A stretch of 64,000 bases of DNA from Achromobacter xylosoxidans (GTDB lineage Bacteria; Pseudomonadota; Gammaproteobacteria; Burkholderiales; Burkholderiaceae_B): assembly GCF_002192695.1 (NCBI RefSeq), contig NZ_MTLG01000063.1, forward strand, positions 1 through 64,000, written 5' to 3'. Below the pieces are notes generated by a model. That model saw only the letters and a program-made list of their open reading frames with translations. It searched no databases and was not told the DNA's origin. Within the stretch, counting starts at the first letter, position 1. The number at the start of each line of letters is the position of its first letter. The position numbers and the translations under genes are program-made. This document shows positions 16,367-27,668 of the stretch, piece by piece.

Positions 16367-17584
16367 TCAGGCGGGCGCGCCGCCGCTGCCGAAGGCTTCA
16401 GCATGGATGCGGTCGGCGGGCACGCCCAGGCCGGTCAAGGCTTCGCGCTGCGCGCGCATGAAGCCCGCCGGGCCACACAGGTAGTAGTCCGCGCCGGGCA
16501 CGATGACTTCGTCGCGGATGGCGTTCAGGTCCACCCGGCCGGCGTAGTCGTAGTCGCGGCCCGGCTGGTCGCCATGGCCGACCTCCTCGTAGAACACCGC
16601 CTTGCGCACATTGGCGCGTTCGGCGGCGATGCCATTGACGTGGTCGCGCATGGCGTGGACCGAGTTGTTGCGGCAGCCGTGCACGAAGCGGATCTGGCGT
16701 TCGTCGTTCAGCCCCACCAGATGGTTCAGGATGGAGACCATGGGCGTCAGGCCCACGCCGCCGCTCAGCAGCACCACCGGCGCATTGCCGTCCTCGCGCA
16801 GATGGAAGTCGCCCTGGGGCGGCGCCACGTCCAGCACCCCGCCCTCTTCCAGGCGGTCATGCAGGGCGTTGGAGACGCGGCCGGCCGGCGTATCGGCGCC
16901 AGCCGCTTCGCGCTTGACCGAGATGCGCAGGCGGTCCTGGCCCGGCGCGTCGGACAGGCTGTACTGGCGCGGCTGCATCAGGCCCAGTTCGGGCACGAAC
17001 ACGCGCACCGACACGTACTGGCCGGGCCGGTAGGCAGGCACCTCGCCGCCATCGGCCGGCGCCAGGTAGAAGGACGTGATCTCGGCGCTTTCGCGCTGCT
17101 TGCCCACCACGCGGAATGCGCGCCAGCCGGTCCAGCCGCCCGGCTTGGCGGCCGACTCCGCGTACAGGCGAGCCTCTTCGGCGATCAGCAGATCGGCCAG
17201 TTGGCCATAGGCCGCGGCCCAGGCCGCCACCAGCTCTTCCGTGGCCGCCTCGCCCAGCACTTCGCTGATGGAGGCCAGCAGATGCTTGCCCACGATCTGG
17301 TAATGCTCGGGCCGGATGCCCAGGCTGACGTGCTTGTGCACGATGCGCGTCACCACGGGCATCAGCACCGAGGGATCGTCGATGTGCTCGGCATAGGCCG
17401 CGACCGCGCCGGCCAGCGCCTGCTGCTGTTCGCCGCCGGCCTGGTGGCCCTGGTTGAAGACGTGCTTGAGCTCGGGGTTGTGCCTGAACATGCGGGCATA
17501 GAAATGCTTGGTCAGCGCGACGCCGTGCGTCTTGAGAACGGGGGCCGTGCCCTTGACCAGGGCGCGGATTTGGGGACTCAACAT
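16367..17584 (-). CDS. hmp: Flavohemoprotein, nitric oxide dioxygenase
   Basis: This 405-aa Hmp converts NO and O2 to nitrate using NAD(P)H. The globin domain has the proximal His85 (HKHVSLGI), distal Tyr29 (KHFYARMF) and Gln53, matching the E. coli positions. The reductase follows, with FAD site RQYSLSD and NAD site LSGGVGLTPMVSIL, then YYLCGPAGFM near the end. The ATG at 17584 has AAGGAG six bases upstream and is preferred to the TTG one codon earlier. The operator at 17621-17643 makes NsrR its repressor, and nsrR is the next gene downstream. Confidence 0.96.
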   Translation of the reverse strand: MLSPQIRALVKGTAPVLKTHGVALTKHFYARMFRHNPELKHVFNQGHQAGGEQQQALAGAVAAYAEHIDDPSVLMPVVTRIVHKHVSLGIRPEHYQIVGKHLLASISEVLGEAATEELVAAWAAAYGQLADLLIAEEARLYAESAAKPGGWTGWRAFRVVGKQRESAEITSFYLAPADGGEVPAYRPGQYVSVRVFVPELGLMQPRQYSLSDAPGQDRLRISVKREAAGADTPAGRVSNALHDRLEEGGVLDVAPPQGDFHLREDGNAPVVLLSGGVGLTPMVSILNHLVGLNDERQIRFVHGCRNNSVHAMRDHVNGIAAERANVRKAVFYEEVGHGDQPGRDYDYAGRVDLNAIRDEVIVPGADYYLCGPAGFMRAQREALTGLGVPADRIHAEAFGSGGAPA

Positions 17585-17620
17585 CAACTGCTCCTTGAGG
17601 CGCGATCGGGATCGCCATTA

Positions 17621-17643
17621 AACATGCATTTATAATACATCTT
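17621..17643 (-). promoter_or_regulatory. NsrR operator upstream of hmp
   Basis: On the minus strand AAGATGTATTA-T-AAATGCATGTT forms two 11-bp arms around one base. It closely matches the 11-1-11 NsrR consensus (AAGATGCATTT and its complement). It lies 37 bp upstream of the hmp ATG. Confidence 0.8.
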
Positions 17644-17745
17644 TAAATGCCTGCTGAAAAACGCGATGCGCCTGGCTGCCGCGCCTGGCTACCTTGAGCC
17701 GGTTTAAACTGCATGTTTGCCGCAACACCACACAAAGGTTTACCC

Positions 17746-18207
17746 ATGAGCACTGCTACGCTCAAGACCCGCCTCTCCGATGCCGTCAAGGACGCGATGC
17801 GCGCCAAGGCCGCCGAACGCCTGACCACGCTGCGTTTCCTGCTGGCTGCCGTCAAGCAGAAGGAAGTGGACGAACGCCGCGACCTGAACGACGCCGAGAT
17901 CACGGCCATCATCGAAAAGCAGGTCAAGCAGCGCCGCGAGTCCATCGCCGCATTCGAACAGGCCGGCCGCACCGAGACCGCCGAACAGGAAAAGGCCGAA
18001 CTGCTGGTGCTGCAGGAGTTCCTGCCGCAAGCCGCGACGCCCGAGGAAGTCTCGGCCGCCATCGACGCCGCGCTGGCGGAAGTCGCCGCGCAAGGCGTGA
18101 CCGGCGCGCCCGCCATGGGCAAGGTCATGGCGCTGCTGAAGCAGGCCTTGGCCGGCCGCGCCGACATGACGGCGCTGTCGCAGCAAGTGAAGGCCCGCCT
18201 GGCCTGA
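17746..18207 (+). CDS. GatB/YqeY-domain protein
   Basis: This 153-aa protein of the YqeY family resembles the C-terminal tail domain of the GatB amidotransferase subunit. It is all helical (TRLSDAVKDAMRAKAAERLTTLRFLLAAVKQKEVDERRDL at residues 6-45, GAPAMGKVMALLKQ near 125). Its function is unproven, with proposed links to tRNA-dependent amidation. The ATG at 17746 is chosen, and an upstream ATG in frame adds 11 non-conserved residues. It commonly lies beside rpsU and dnaG, but neither is here. It is divergent from hmp and convergent with dinB. Confidence 0.9.
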   Translation: MSTATLKTRLSDAVKDAMRAKAAERLTTLRFLLAAVKQKEVDERRDLNDAEITAIIEKQVKQRRESIAAFEQAGRTETAEQEKAELLVLQEFLPQAATPEEVSAAIDAALAEVAAQGVTGAPAMGKVMALLKQALAGRADMTALSQQVKARLA

Positions 18208-18273
18208 GCCAGCCCGCGCCCGGCTGCCGTTCAGGCATTCAGCCAGACACGGTAGCCAGCCTTCCCGCCCGGC

Positions 18274-19353
18274 TCAGAACGCGCCCCCGAACAGATCGGG
18301 CTGGCGCGACTGCTCCTGCGGGTCGGCGAAATTGCTCATTCCCACCCCCGCCAGCCGGTACAGCGTTTCCGGCGGCAGATCCACGCGTTCGCACAGCAGC
18401 CTGGCGACGGCGGCCAGCTCCGCCGCCGATCCCGGCGGATTCAGGCTGGTCTGGCTGCGCGTGAGGATGCGGAAACGGTCCGTCTTCAGCTTGAGCACCA
18501 CGGTGCGACCCAAGGCGCCTTTTTTGAGCGCCTGGTCCCACACGCGTTCCGCCATGCGGTCGATGGCCTCGCCCACCGCGTCCAGGCGGATGTCCTGCGA
18601 GAACGTCGTTTCCGACGAGACCTGCTGCAAGGGCTGGTCAGTCTGCACCTCGCGCTCGTCGATGCCGCGCGCCAGTTCATACAGGCGCCGGCCATAGCGG
18701 CCAAAGTAATGCTCCAGTTCCTGGGCGCCATGCGTGGCCAGGTCGCCCACGGTATGGATGCCCAACTGCTCCAGGCGCGCCTGCGTCACCTTGCCCACCC
18801 CCGGCACCTTGCGCACCGGCAAGGGTTCCAGGAAGGCCAGCACCTTGGCGGGCCGCACCACGAACAGGCCGTCGGGCTTGTTCCAGTCGGACGCGATCTT
18901 GGCCAGGAATTTGTTGGGCGCGACGCCGGCCGAGGCCGTCAGCCCGGTTTCCTCGCGGATCTGCTGCCGGATGACCTGCGCGACCTCGGTAGCCGAGGGC
19001 AGGCCCAGCTTGTTGACCGTGACGTCCAGATAGGCCTCGTCCAGCGACAGGGGCTCGATCATGTCGGTATGGCGGGCGAAGATCTGCCTGACCTGGCGCG
19101 AGACCTCGCGGTAGCGGTTGAAATCGGGCGGCACATAGATCGCGTGCGGGCACAGGCGCTCCGCCCGGGCGGCGGACATGGCCGAATGGATGCCGAAGCG
19201 CCGCGCTTCATAGGACGCGGCGCACACCACCGAGCGCGGTCCGGTCCAGGCCACGACCACGGGCTTGCCGCGCAATTCCGGATTGTCGCGCTGTTCCACG
19301 GACGCGTAGAACGCGTCCATGTCCACATGCACGATCTTCCGTATTTCAATCAT
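18274..19353 (-). CDS. dinB: DNA polymerase IV
   Basis: This 359-aa Y-family translesion polymerase carries the catalytic acidic residues in [11 protein letters not shown] (Asp11; steric gate Tyr16) and SLDEAYLDV (near 104-112). It has the helix-hairpin-helix [19 protein letters not shown] and a little-finger domain ([14 protein letters not shown] onwards). It ends in QPDLFGG (351-357), a canonical beta-clamp-binding motif. No LexA box (CTGT-N8-ACAG) is obvious immediately upstream, so SOS control is not shown by sequence. Confidence 0.95.
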   Translation of the reverse strand: MIEIRKIVHVDMDAFYASVEQRDNPELRGKPVVVAWTGPRSVVCAASYEARRFGIHSAMSAARAERLCPHAIYVPPDFNRYREVSRQVRQIFARHTDMIEPLSLDEAYLDVTVNKLGLPSATEVAQVIRQQIREETGLTASAGVAPNKFLAKIASDWNKPDGLFVVRPAKVLAFLEPLPVRKVPGVGKVTQARLEQLGIHTVGDLATHGAQELEHYFGRYGRRLYELARGIDEREVQTDQPLQQVSSETTFSQDIRLDAVGEAIDRMAERVWDQALKKGALGRTVVLKLKTDRFRILTRSQTSLNPPGSAAELAAVARLLCERVDLPPETLYRLAGVGMSNFADPQEQSRQPDLFGGAF

Positions 19354-19455
19354 GGTGGTGATGCCCCCATGAGCCGTTCATCGCCTGAAACCCCGTGGCA
19401 AAACCTATATTATGACCGGCGACAACCGACTTTCCATTCTTGCCCGCAACGGTCC

Positions 19456-19878
19456 ATGACTGCAGCCTCAACGCCCCAAACCGACTACTTCGGCCTGACC
19501 ATTCCCTTCATGCATTTCATCGGCCTGGTGCCCGAGAGCATCGCGCCGGCCTATGCCCGCACCTCGCTGCCCTGGCGCGCCGACCTGACCAATAGCCGCG
19601 GCGACGTGCATGGCGGCACGCTGATGAGCGTGCTGGACTTCACGCTCAGCGCCGCCGCCCGCGGCTCCGCCGACGGCCAGGAAGGCATGGCCACCATAGA
19701 CATGAACACCTCGTTCCTGTCGCCCGGCACGGGCGACCTGGTGATCGAGGCGCGCTGCCTGCGCCGCGGCGCCTCGATCGCATTCTGCGAAGGCGAGATC
19801 CGGCGCACCGATGGCGAACTGGTGGCGCGCGCCACCGCGACGTTCAAGATCATCCGCCGCCGTCCGGGCGGCGACTGA
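19456..19878 (+). CDS. PaaI/YdiI-type hotdog thioesterase
   Basis: This 140-aa single-domain hotdog-fold thioesterase has the family helix-strand signature [18 protein letters not shown] (residues about 55-72), with the catalytic acidic residue in the hot-dog helix, and the paired strand [22 protein letters not shown]. It probably hydrolyses an acyl-CoA in the cytosol. The ATG at 19456 fits the family length, and the long open frame upstream is antisense to dinB. It is divergent from dinB and convergent with the lipoprotein gene across a hairpin. Confidence 0.85.
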   Translation: MTAASTPQTDYFGLTIPFMHFIGLVPESIAPAYARTSLPWRADLTNSRGDVHGGTLMSVLDFTLSAAARGSADGQEGMATIDMNTSFLSPGTGDLVIEARCLRRGASIAFCEGEIRRTDGELVARATATFKIIRRRPGGD

Positions 19879-19880
19879 GC

Positions 19881-19913
19881 GCGCCAGCGGCGGCAAGCCG
19901 CCGGCGCTGGCGC
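19881..19913. terminator. Bidirectional terminator-like hairpin
   Basis: GCGCCAGC pairs with GCTGGCGC, and an inner stem GGCGGC-AA-GCCGCC stacks on it with a 3-nt bulge. It fills the 36-bp gap between two convergent genes. Confidence 0.5.
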
Positions 19914-19914
19914 A

Positions 19915-20367
19915 TCAGTTGGGCAGATCGCGCGAGGGCTTGACCGGCGGACGCGGATCCAGCGGCATATAGCTGCTGCACGACACCAGGCTGTAATAGA
20001 CGGCGTCCTGCATCGCGCGCATGGCGGCCGCGTCCCAGGTGCCCTTGCCCCACACCGCGATGCGCACATCGGTGGTCTTGGGGCCGGCCGCCTTCAATTC
20101 GACTCGCGTCATCTCGTTGTCGCTGTAGGGCGCCAGCACCTGCACCACGCCGGACTGCGCGCTTTCGTTCAGGGTGTCCACCACGCGGTAGGCGTTGTCG
20201 GTGCTGCGCAGGCAGGCGTTGGCCTGCCGGATCGCCGCGTCGTAGGCGTCCTTGAAGGCCACCGGGGCCTTGAATTCGCTGTGCGGCGACGTGCCGGACG
20301 AAATGCCCATCGAGCAGCCTGCCAGGCCCAGGGCCAGCGCCGAAGCCGCGACCAGTTTCCAATGCAT
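19915..20367 (-). CDS. Small putative lipoprotein
   Basis: This 150-aa lipoprotein has a signal peptide and lipobox ALGLAGCSMG with the acylated Cys at about residue 18. Mature sequence features are a conserved-looking Cys pair (ANACLRS and LVSCSSYM) that could form a disulfide, and a segment TRVELKAAGPKTTDVRIAVWGKGTWDA typical of small beta-sandwich envelope proteins. The function is unknown. The start at 20367 (MHWKLVAA) gives the signal peptide. It follows the IclR gene on the same strand after 68 bp. Confidence 0.8.
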   Translation of the reverse strand: MHWKLVAASALALGLAGCSMGISSGTSPHSEFKAPVAFKDAYDAAIRQANACLRSTDNAYRVVDTLNESAQSGVVQVLAPYSDNEMTRVELKAAGPKTTDVRIAVWGKGTWDAAAMRAMQDAVYYSLVSCSSYMPLDPRPPVKPSRDLPN

Positions 20368-20435
20368 GTGTATCTCCAGATCAGTGCCCGCGATTATCCC
20401 GCATATCCGCCGCGCGCGATAAGCGCCGCCTGCGC

Positions 20436-21251
20436 TCACATGATCCCGATGCGGTATTCCAGATTCTTCACCAGGGTCCGCAGGCGCGGGCCCAGGGTCT
20501 CATAGATGTGCTTTTCGTCCAGGTTGTCGGCCGGAATCGTCACGTTGAAGGCCAGCGGCAGGTCATTGGAGCGATAGCGCATCGGCGTGGCGATGCCGCA
20601 CAGCTCGGCCCGCCAGTCCTTGCTGACGACGCAGAACCCATGCTGGTCGATAGCCTCGAACGCGGGCTGCAATGACGGCCCGAAACGCTCCCAGTCCTCG
20701 GGAAATTCCTCCGCAAGCCGCCCGCAGATGAGCTCGCGCTCGTCCGGCGTCTGTGCATACAGCAGCGCGCGCCCGGTGGCGGTGCGCAGCAAGGGGCGGG
20801 CCGAACCGATGTCCGGGCGCGAGGCGTTGGACGCGCCGTCGTGCACCGTTTCCACGTAGACCACCTGCAGGCGGTCGCGGATGGCCATGGACACCGGCCC
20901 CTTGGCATAGCGCGCCAGTTCGATCATGTCGTGCGCCGCCAGCTGCCGCAGCGTCAAGTGCACCAGCAAGGGATAGCCCAGCGTCAGCACGGCCGGACCC
21001 AGCGAGTACTTGCCGGTGCGTTCGTCGCGCCGCAGATAACCCAGGCCCACCAGGGTGAAGGTCAGTCGGGACACCGTCGGGCGTGTCAGGCCCAGCATTT
21101 CGGCGATTTCCTTGTTGCCCAGCTGCGGCTCGGCCGCGGAAAAACACTTGAGCACGTCCAGGCCGTTGGAGAGCGTGGAAGCAAATCGCGGGTGCGCTTC
21201 CAGCGAGGCGCGGGATTCGAGTTCGTAGTTGAGCGGCGTTTTCGAGTGCAT
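20436..21251 (-). CDS. IclR-family transcriptional regulator
   Basis: This 271-aa regulator has an N-terminal winged HTH (GNKEIAEMLGLTRPTVSRLTFTLVGLGYLRRDERTGKY spread over residues 45-82) and a C-terminal GAF-like effector domain (GPVSMAIRDRLQVVYVET, then GRALLYA). IclR proteins control aromatic and sugar-acid catabolic genes. It is divergent from the metallophosphoesterase/Bug pair and should control it. A candidate dyad ATTCCA-TTTAT-TGAAAT lies just before the metallophosphoesterase start. The effector is unknown. Confidence 0.92.
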   Translation of the reverse strand: MHSKTPLNYELESRASLEAHPRFASTLSNGLDVLKCFSAAEPQLGNKEIAEMLGLTRPTVSRLTFTLVGLGYLRRDERTGKYSLGPAVLTLGYPLLVHLTLRQLAAHDMIELARYAKGPVSMAIRDRLQVVYVETVHDGASNASRPDIGSARPLLRTATGRALLYAQTPDERELICGRLAEEFPEDWERFGPSLQPAFEAIDQHGFCVVSKDWRAELCGIATPMRYRSNDLPLAFNVTIPADNLDEKHIYETLGPRLRTLVKNLEYRIGIM

Positions 21252-21328
21252 GGCGGCCTAGGGATTCGGAGCATTGACAGTATATCGCCTGCCGAAATAC
21301 AAACATTCCGTTCACTATAAACACTTGA

Positions 21329-21345
21329 ATTCCATTTATTGAAAT
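21329..21345 (+). promoter_or_regulatory. Candidate IclR operator
   Basis: ATTCCA-TTTAT-TGAAAT is a dyad with one mismatch, 15 bases upstream of the metallophosphoesterase ATG in an AT-rich stretch unlike its surroundings. A TTGACA hexamer lies further upstream at 21274-21279. Confidence 0.4.
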
Positions 21346-21360
21346 TGAAAAGGTAGGTTG

Positions 21361-23433
21361 ATGACGAATTCCCGCTTTTCCCGCCAGCCGCTGGGCGCCC
21401 GCCTGTTCAGCTTTGCCGTCGTGGCCGACACCCACGTCAATGAATCCGAGGACACCTGCGCATCGCCCTTTGCCACCAACGCCCGCGCCAATGCCCGGGC
21501 GCGGCATGTCTTTGCGGACATCGCCAGCCTGGACCCCGCGCCCGCCTTCACCATCCACCTGGGAGACATCGTCCACCCGGTGCCCAGCATGCCTTCGTTC
21601 GAGGTGGCGGCCGGCCGTTTCAAGGCCATCGCCGCTCAGATCGACATGCCGCTGCACCTGGTGCCCGGCAACCACGACGTGGGCGACAAGCGCATCGACT
21701 GGATGCCGGCGGACATCGTCTGCGACGACTACCTGGACAAGTACCGCCAGGTGTTCGGCGCGGACTATTACGCGGTGGACCATGGCAACGTCCGTTTCCT
21801 GTTCCTGAATTCACTGCTGTTCAATTCCGGACTGGCGGCCGACGCCGCGCAGCGCGCCTGGATCGACGAGCAACTGGCCAGCGCCAGCGGCCGCGTATTC
21901 GTGTCGCTGCATTACCCGCCCTATCTGCACGATGCGGACGAACGCGGCTCCTACGACAATATCGACGAGCCGGGCCGCGGCTGGCTGCTGTCGCGCCTGG
22001 CCGATCCGCGCGTGGAAGGTGTTTTCGCCGGCCACGTCCACAACTTCTGGTACGACGTCATCGGCGGCGCGGAGATCTACATGCTGCCGTCGACCGCCTT
22101 CCTGCGGCATGACTTTTCCGAGTTCTACCGCGTGCCGCCGGCGGACGAATTCGGCCGCGGCGACGTCGAAAAATTCGGCTACTTCATTGTCGACGTGCAC
22201 GAGCGCGGCCACGTGGCCAAGCTGATCCGCACGCACGGCGCCATGCGCGGCGAGGCCGAACCGGGCCGGGCGGCGGCGCGCACGCTGTCCACCGTCCACA
22301 CCAAGACCGCCGCCTGCGACGGCATCGCGGTCGAAATGCGGCACCCCTGGGCCGAGATCGTCGAGATCCCTTGCACTGGCGGCGTGCAGGAGTTCGGCCG
22401 CAAGCTGGCGCGCAACGACTATCCCCTGATGGCCATGTGGGAAATGGGGCTGCGCACGCTCAAGATCCCGGTGCAGGATCTGCGTGACGACAAGACCTTG
22501 CGCCGCGCCCGCCTCATGTCCGACGTCGGCCACCGTTTCGTGCTGACCTCGCTGGGCCTGCCAGACGCCAGGCTGCTGCAACAGGCGCGCGAGCACGGCG
22601 TGGCCATCGCCGCCATCGAGATCAACCTGAACGCCCAGGCGCTGGAAGACGCGGGCGCGGCCTTGCAAGGCCTGCGCGCGCACACCGACGCCCGCCTCAT
22701 CTATTGCAAGATCCGCACGGGCGCGGACGACGCCCATTTCGACGGCAAGCACTACAGCCATTTCGTCAACACCGGACTGCGCGCCTCCGAGCTCGAAGCA
22801 GCGCAATCCGCCCTGCTGCCGCATTTCGAGCGGAAGAACCTGGACGGATTCACCGTGCGGCTGGACTGGGGTTCCGACCTGATCGCCACGCACCAGCAAC
22901 TGGCCGCGCAGGCGCGCGACTGGGGCGCGACGGTGAACGTGGGCGTCAAGCTGGCCGACCGCCTGGCGGCGGCGAACACCGACGACACCGCCATCGCCGC
23001 GCTGGTGGCCGAAGCCTTCCTGGCGGCCCGGACCACGGACGCGGTGAGCTATTCCTTCGACACCTTCATGGACGTGGACCGCGGCTACTTTCCGCGCAAC
23101 GGCCTGATCGACCGCCGCTACGATCCGCGCCCCGCCGGACTGGCGCTGGCCGCGCTGAACGCGGTCTTCGCAGGCCAGGCCTCGGGCGCCGGATCTGCCG
23201 AGCGCATCGACGGCGAAGCCGGTCTGCGCCTGTGCAGCTACCGCTGCGGCGAGCAGACCTATGAACTGGCCTACGGCCCCGGTCCGGCCCTCAAGCGTCA
23301 GGTCGAGGCCGGCGCATTCAAGCGCGTCGTCGATCTGACCGCCCAGCGCGCGCTGCCGACACGGGACGATTGGGACGAATACGCGCGCCTGCATCTGCCC
23401 GGCCAGGCCGTGCTGCTGATCCAGCGCAACTAA
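21361..23433 (+). CDS. Metallophosphoesterase with large extra C-terminal domain
   Basis: This is a 690-aa two-domain enzyme. Residues 15-300 are a calcineurin-like phosphoesterase with all metal ligands: D23 and H25 (VADTHV), D69 (HLGDIV), N104/H105 (GNHDVG), H184 (HYPP) and GHVH at 224-227. Residues about 320-640 form a second domain with alternating strands and helices (LTSLGLPDARLLQQAREHGVAIAAIEINLN, FTVRLDWGSDL, TDAVSYSFDTFMDVDRGYFPRNGLIDRRYDPR) that looks barrel-like. I cannot assign it to a family. It has no signal peptide, so it is cytosolic. The Bug receptor follows 28 bp later. Together they suggest import and cleavage of a phosphorylated or phosphodiester compound, though that is inference. 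Confidence 0.85.
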   Translation: MTNSRFSRQPLGARLFSFAVVADTHVNESEDTCASPFATNARANARARHVFADIASLDPAPAFTIHLGDIVHPVPSMPSFEVAAGRFKAIAAQIDMPLHLVPGNHDVGDKRIDWMPADIVCDDYLDKYRQVFGADYYAVDHGNVRFLFLNSLLFNSGLAADAAQRAWIDEQLASASGRVFVSLHYPPYLHDADERGSYDNIDEPGRGWLLSRLADPRVEGVFAGHVHNFWYDVIGGAEIYMLPSTAFLRHDFSEFYRVPPADEFGRGDVEKFGYFIVDVHERGHVAKLIRTHGAMRGEAEPGRAAARTLSTVHTKTAACDGIAVEMRHPWAEIVEIPCTGGVQEFGRKLARNDYPLMAMWEMGLRTLKIPVQDLRDDKTLRRARLMSDVGHRFVLTSLGLPDARLLQQAREHGVAIAAIEINLNAQALEDAGAALQGLRAHTDARLIYCKIRTGADDAHFDGKHYSHFVNTGLRASELEAAQSALLPHFERKNLDGFTVRLDWGSDLIATHQQLAAQARDWGATVNVGVKLADRLAAANTDDTAIAALVAEAFLAARTTDAVSYSFDTFMDVDRGYFPRNGLIDRRYDPRPAGLALAALNAVFAGQASGAGSAERIDGEAGLRLCSYRCGEQTYELAYGPGPALKRQVEAGAFKRVVDLTAQRALPTRDDWDEYARLHLPGQAVLLIQRN

Positions 23434-23461
23434 ACCCCCATCCCCCGCACAGGAGCCACCC

Positions 23462-24427
23462 ATGTTTCGATACGCAATCAAACTCGCGGGACTGCTGGCC
23501 GCCGCCTGCCTTCCCCTGTACGCGCAGGCGCAGCCCTATCCCGACAAGCCGGTGCGCCTGATCGTTGCCTACACGCCCGGCGGCGCCACCGACGTGATCG
23601 CCCGCATCCTGGCGGCGAAGCTCAGCACGAGCTGGGGCCAGCAGGTCATCGTGGAGAACAAGTCCGGCGCCAGCGGCATGATAGGCGCCGAACAGGTCGC
23701 GCGAGCCACGCCCGACGGCTACACCCTGCTGCTGGCCTACACGCCCGAGGTCTCGATCAACAAGCTGGTCTACAAGCAGATGCGCTACGACCCCTTGAAG
23801 GACCTGCAGCCCATCGCCCTGGTGGCGGATGCGCCGCTGGTGCTGGTCAGCGGCCCCAAGCTGCCCGCCACCACCTACAGCGATCTCAAGCAACAAGGCG
23901 CAAAGGCGCCGCTGGTCTACGGTTCGCCGGGCATGGGCGGCCAGCAGCATCTGGCGGGCGAGCTGCTGCGGGTACGCTCAGGCATGAACCTGACCCACGT
24001 GCCCTACCGCGGCACGGCCCTGGCCGTGGCCGACCTGGTGGGCGGGCAGATCGACATCTTCTTCGCCACGGCGCCTGCCATCATCGGCCAGATCGGCGCC
24101 GGCAAGCTGCATCCGCTGTTCATCGCCGGCCCCCAGCGCCAGAGCGTGCTGCCCTCGACGCCGACGGCCAAGGAAGTGGGCCTGGACGACTTCGACATCT
24201 CCAATTGGTTCGGCCTGTTCGGCCCCGCCGGCATGCCGCCCGCCCTGGTGGAGCGCATATCCAAGGACACGGCCCAGGCGCTGCAGGCCGCCGACGTAAA
24301 GGAGAAACTGCAAGCCCAGGGCCTGGCCATTTCCTATAAACCGCCCCAGGAATTCAAGACCTTCATCGGCGCCGAAATGGCCAAGTACGGCGCCATCGTC
24401 AAGGCGACCGGGCTGGAGCCGCAGTAA
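23462..24427 (+). CDS. Bug-family TTT substrate-binding protein
   Basis: This 321-aa periplasmic receptor has signal-peptide cleavage after YAQAQ. Bug hallmarks are KPVRLIVAYTPGGATDVIAR, VIVENKSGASGMIGAEQVARATPDGYTLL and HVPYRGTALAVADLVGGQIDIFF. It lies downstream of the metallophosphoesterase in a two-gene unit facing the IclR regulator. No TctA/TctB genes are present. The ligand may be the substrate of its partner enzyme. Confidence 0.94.
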   Translation: MFRYAIKLAGLLAAACLPLYAQAQPYPDKPVRLIVAYTPGGATDVIARILAAKLSTSWGQQVIVENKSGASGMIGAEQVARATPDGYTLLLAYTPEVSINKLVYKQMRYDPLKDLQPIALVADAPLVLVSGPKLPATTYSDLKQQGAKAPLVYGSPGMGGQQHLAGELLRVRSGMNLTHVPYRGTALAVADLVGGQIDIFFATAPAIIGQIGAGKLHPLFIAGPQRQSVLPSTPTAKEVGLDDFDISNWFGLFGPAGMPPALVERISKDTAQALQAADVKEKLQAQGLAISYKPPQEFKTFIGAEMAKYGAIVKATGLEPQ

Positions 24428-24440
24428 GGCTTTGCGCACG

Positions 24441-24458
24441 GCCTGCGCGCGCGCAGGC
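24441..24458. terminator. Hairpin after the Bug gene
   Basis: GCCTGCGC-GC-GCGCAGGC is a perfect dyad 13 bases past the Bug stop, with no T-tract. Confidence 0.4.
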
Positions 24459-24505
24459 GGTTCGACACCGCCCGCGCCGCTATGGCATTATCGGCGGACC
24501 ACCCG

Positions 24506-24530
24506 GCGGCGGGCGCTGCGCGCCCGCCGC
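24506..24530 (+). promoter_or_regulatory. Strong leader hairpin before the S9 peptidase
   Basis: GCGGCGGGCGC-TGC-GCGCCCGCCGC is an 11-bp all-GC stem with a 3-nt loop. It ends nine bases before the GGAGGT ribosome site of the peptidase gene. It could block readthrough from the Bug unit or modulate translation. Confidence 0.45.
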
Positions 24531-24550
24531 GGCAACTTCGGAGGTCCCCC

Positions 24551-26456
<1,906 letters not shown>

Positions 26457-26467
<11 letters not shown>

Positions 26468-27668
26468 CCTCCTCCTCCACCACCGCCGGGCCGCGCTCCT
26501 GCGCGCGGCCCGCGGGACGGCCGATCCAGGCCATCTCCACGCGGTCGCGTCCATGTTCCTTGGCGCGGTACAGCGCATCGTCGGCGCGCGCCAGGATGCC
26601 GTCCGCGCCGTCTCCCGGCTGATACGAAGCCAGGCCGCCGCTGGTGGTCATGCGCACTTCCCGCCCGTGCAGGTGGAAAGGCGTGTCGCGCAAGGCGTCG
26701 CACACGCGCTGGGCCTGCACCAGCGCGCGGGCCGGATCGCAGTCATACATCAACAGCACAAATTCCTCGCCGCCCAGCCTGCCGAAGCGGTCGCTGGCCC
26801 GCACCGCGCGCTGCACGACCTGCGAGAAATGGCGCAGCGCCGCGTCGCCCGCGGCATGGCCGTAGCGGTCGTTGATGGACTTGAAGTGGTCGATGTCCAG
26901 CACCAGCACCGCCAGCTTGCCGCCGGCGCGCTGGCAGCGCTGCAATTCACGTTCCAGTTCGTCCAGGATGCTGCGGCGCGAATAAGCGCCCGTCAGGCCA
27001 TCGAAGGTCAGCGCGGCCTCCATCTGCTCCGACAAGCTGGTCTGGATCAGGAGCAGCAGCGCCAGGAACAGTCCGGGCACCGTCACCGTCCCGCAGACGA
27101 TGAAGAACAGGCCCCAGGGGCTGGGCTCCAACAGCGACGAGGGATCCTGCCCGCCCACGCTGTAGACCGCCATGCGCAAGGCATGCAGCGCGGCCAGGCC
27201 GAAGCTCGCCAGCATCAGGTACAGCATCACGCCGCGCGTGCGCAGCCGCCTGCGCTCGCGGAAGAACACCAGGCCCGTCGCCATCATGGCCACGAAGGTG
27301 TAGGCGGAAAACAGCAGCATGCGCGCCCGCAGGTCGTCCGCCACGTACAGCAGCAGCGCGAATGCCGCGATACAGAGCGCGCCCAGGACCGCCGTGCGCC
27401 GCACCAGGGGACGCAGGCCGAAGAACTGCCGCACGCCGACGTAGACCAGGCTGACCGCGCAGACCCAGGCGGCGTTCGACAGCATCACATAAACGCCGGG
27501 CGGCAGGAACTGCGGGGCCGCATAGGCCAGCAGCGACAGCACGGCCAGCGCATTGCCCGCCGTGAACGCGCCGACGCCGCCCACGTCGCGGGCGCGCAGC
27601 GACGCCAGCAATGGCAATGCCAGAGCCGTGGCCAGGCCCCACATCAGAAAGAAGAGAGAAGTCGTCAT
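26457..27668 (-). CDS. Membrane diguanylate cyclase (GGDEF)
   Basis: This 403-aa protein has about six transmembrane helices in residues 1-212 as a sensor-like module, then a GGDEF domain. The active-site motif is GGEEF at 299-303. The inhibitory I-site R290-A-S-D293 lies five residues before it, so it should make c-di-GMP and be product-inhibited. No EAL domain is present. It is divergent from pgaABCD across about 550 bp. Since PgaC/PgaD are c-di-GMP-activated in E. coli, it is a good candidate local activator of poly-GlcNAc synthesis. The target is inferred from position only. Confidence 0.92.
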
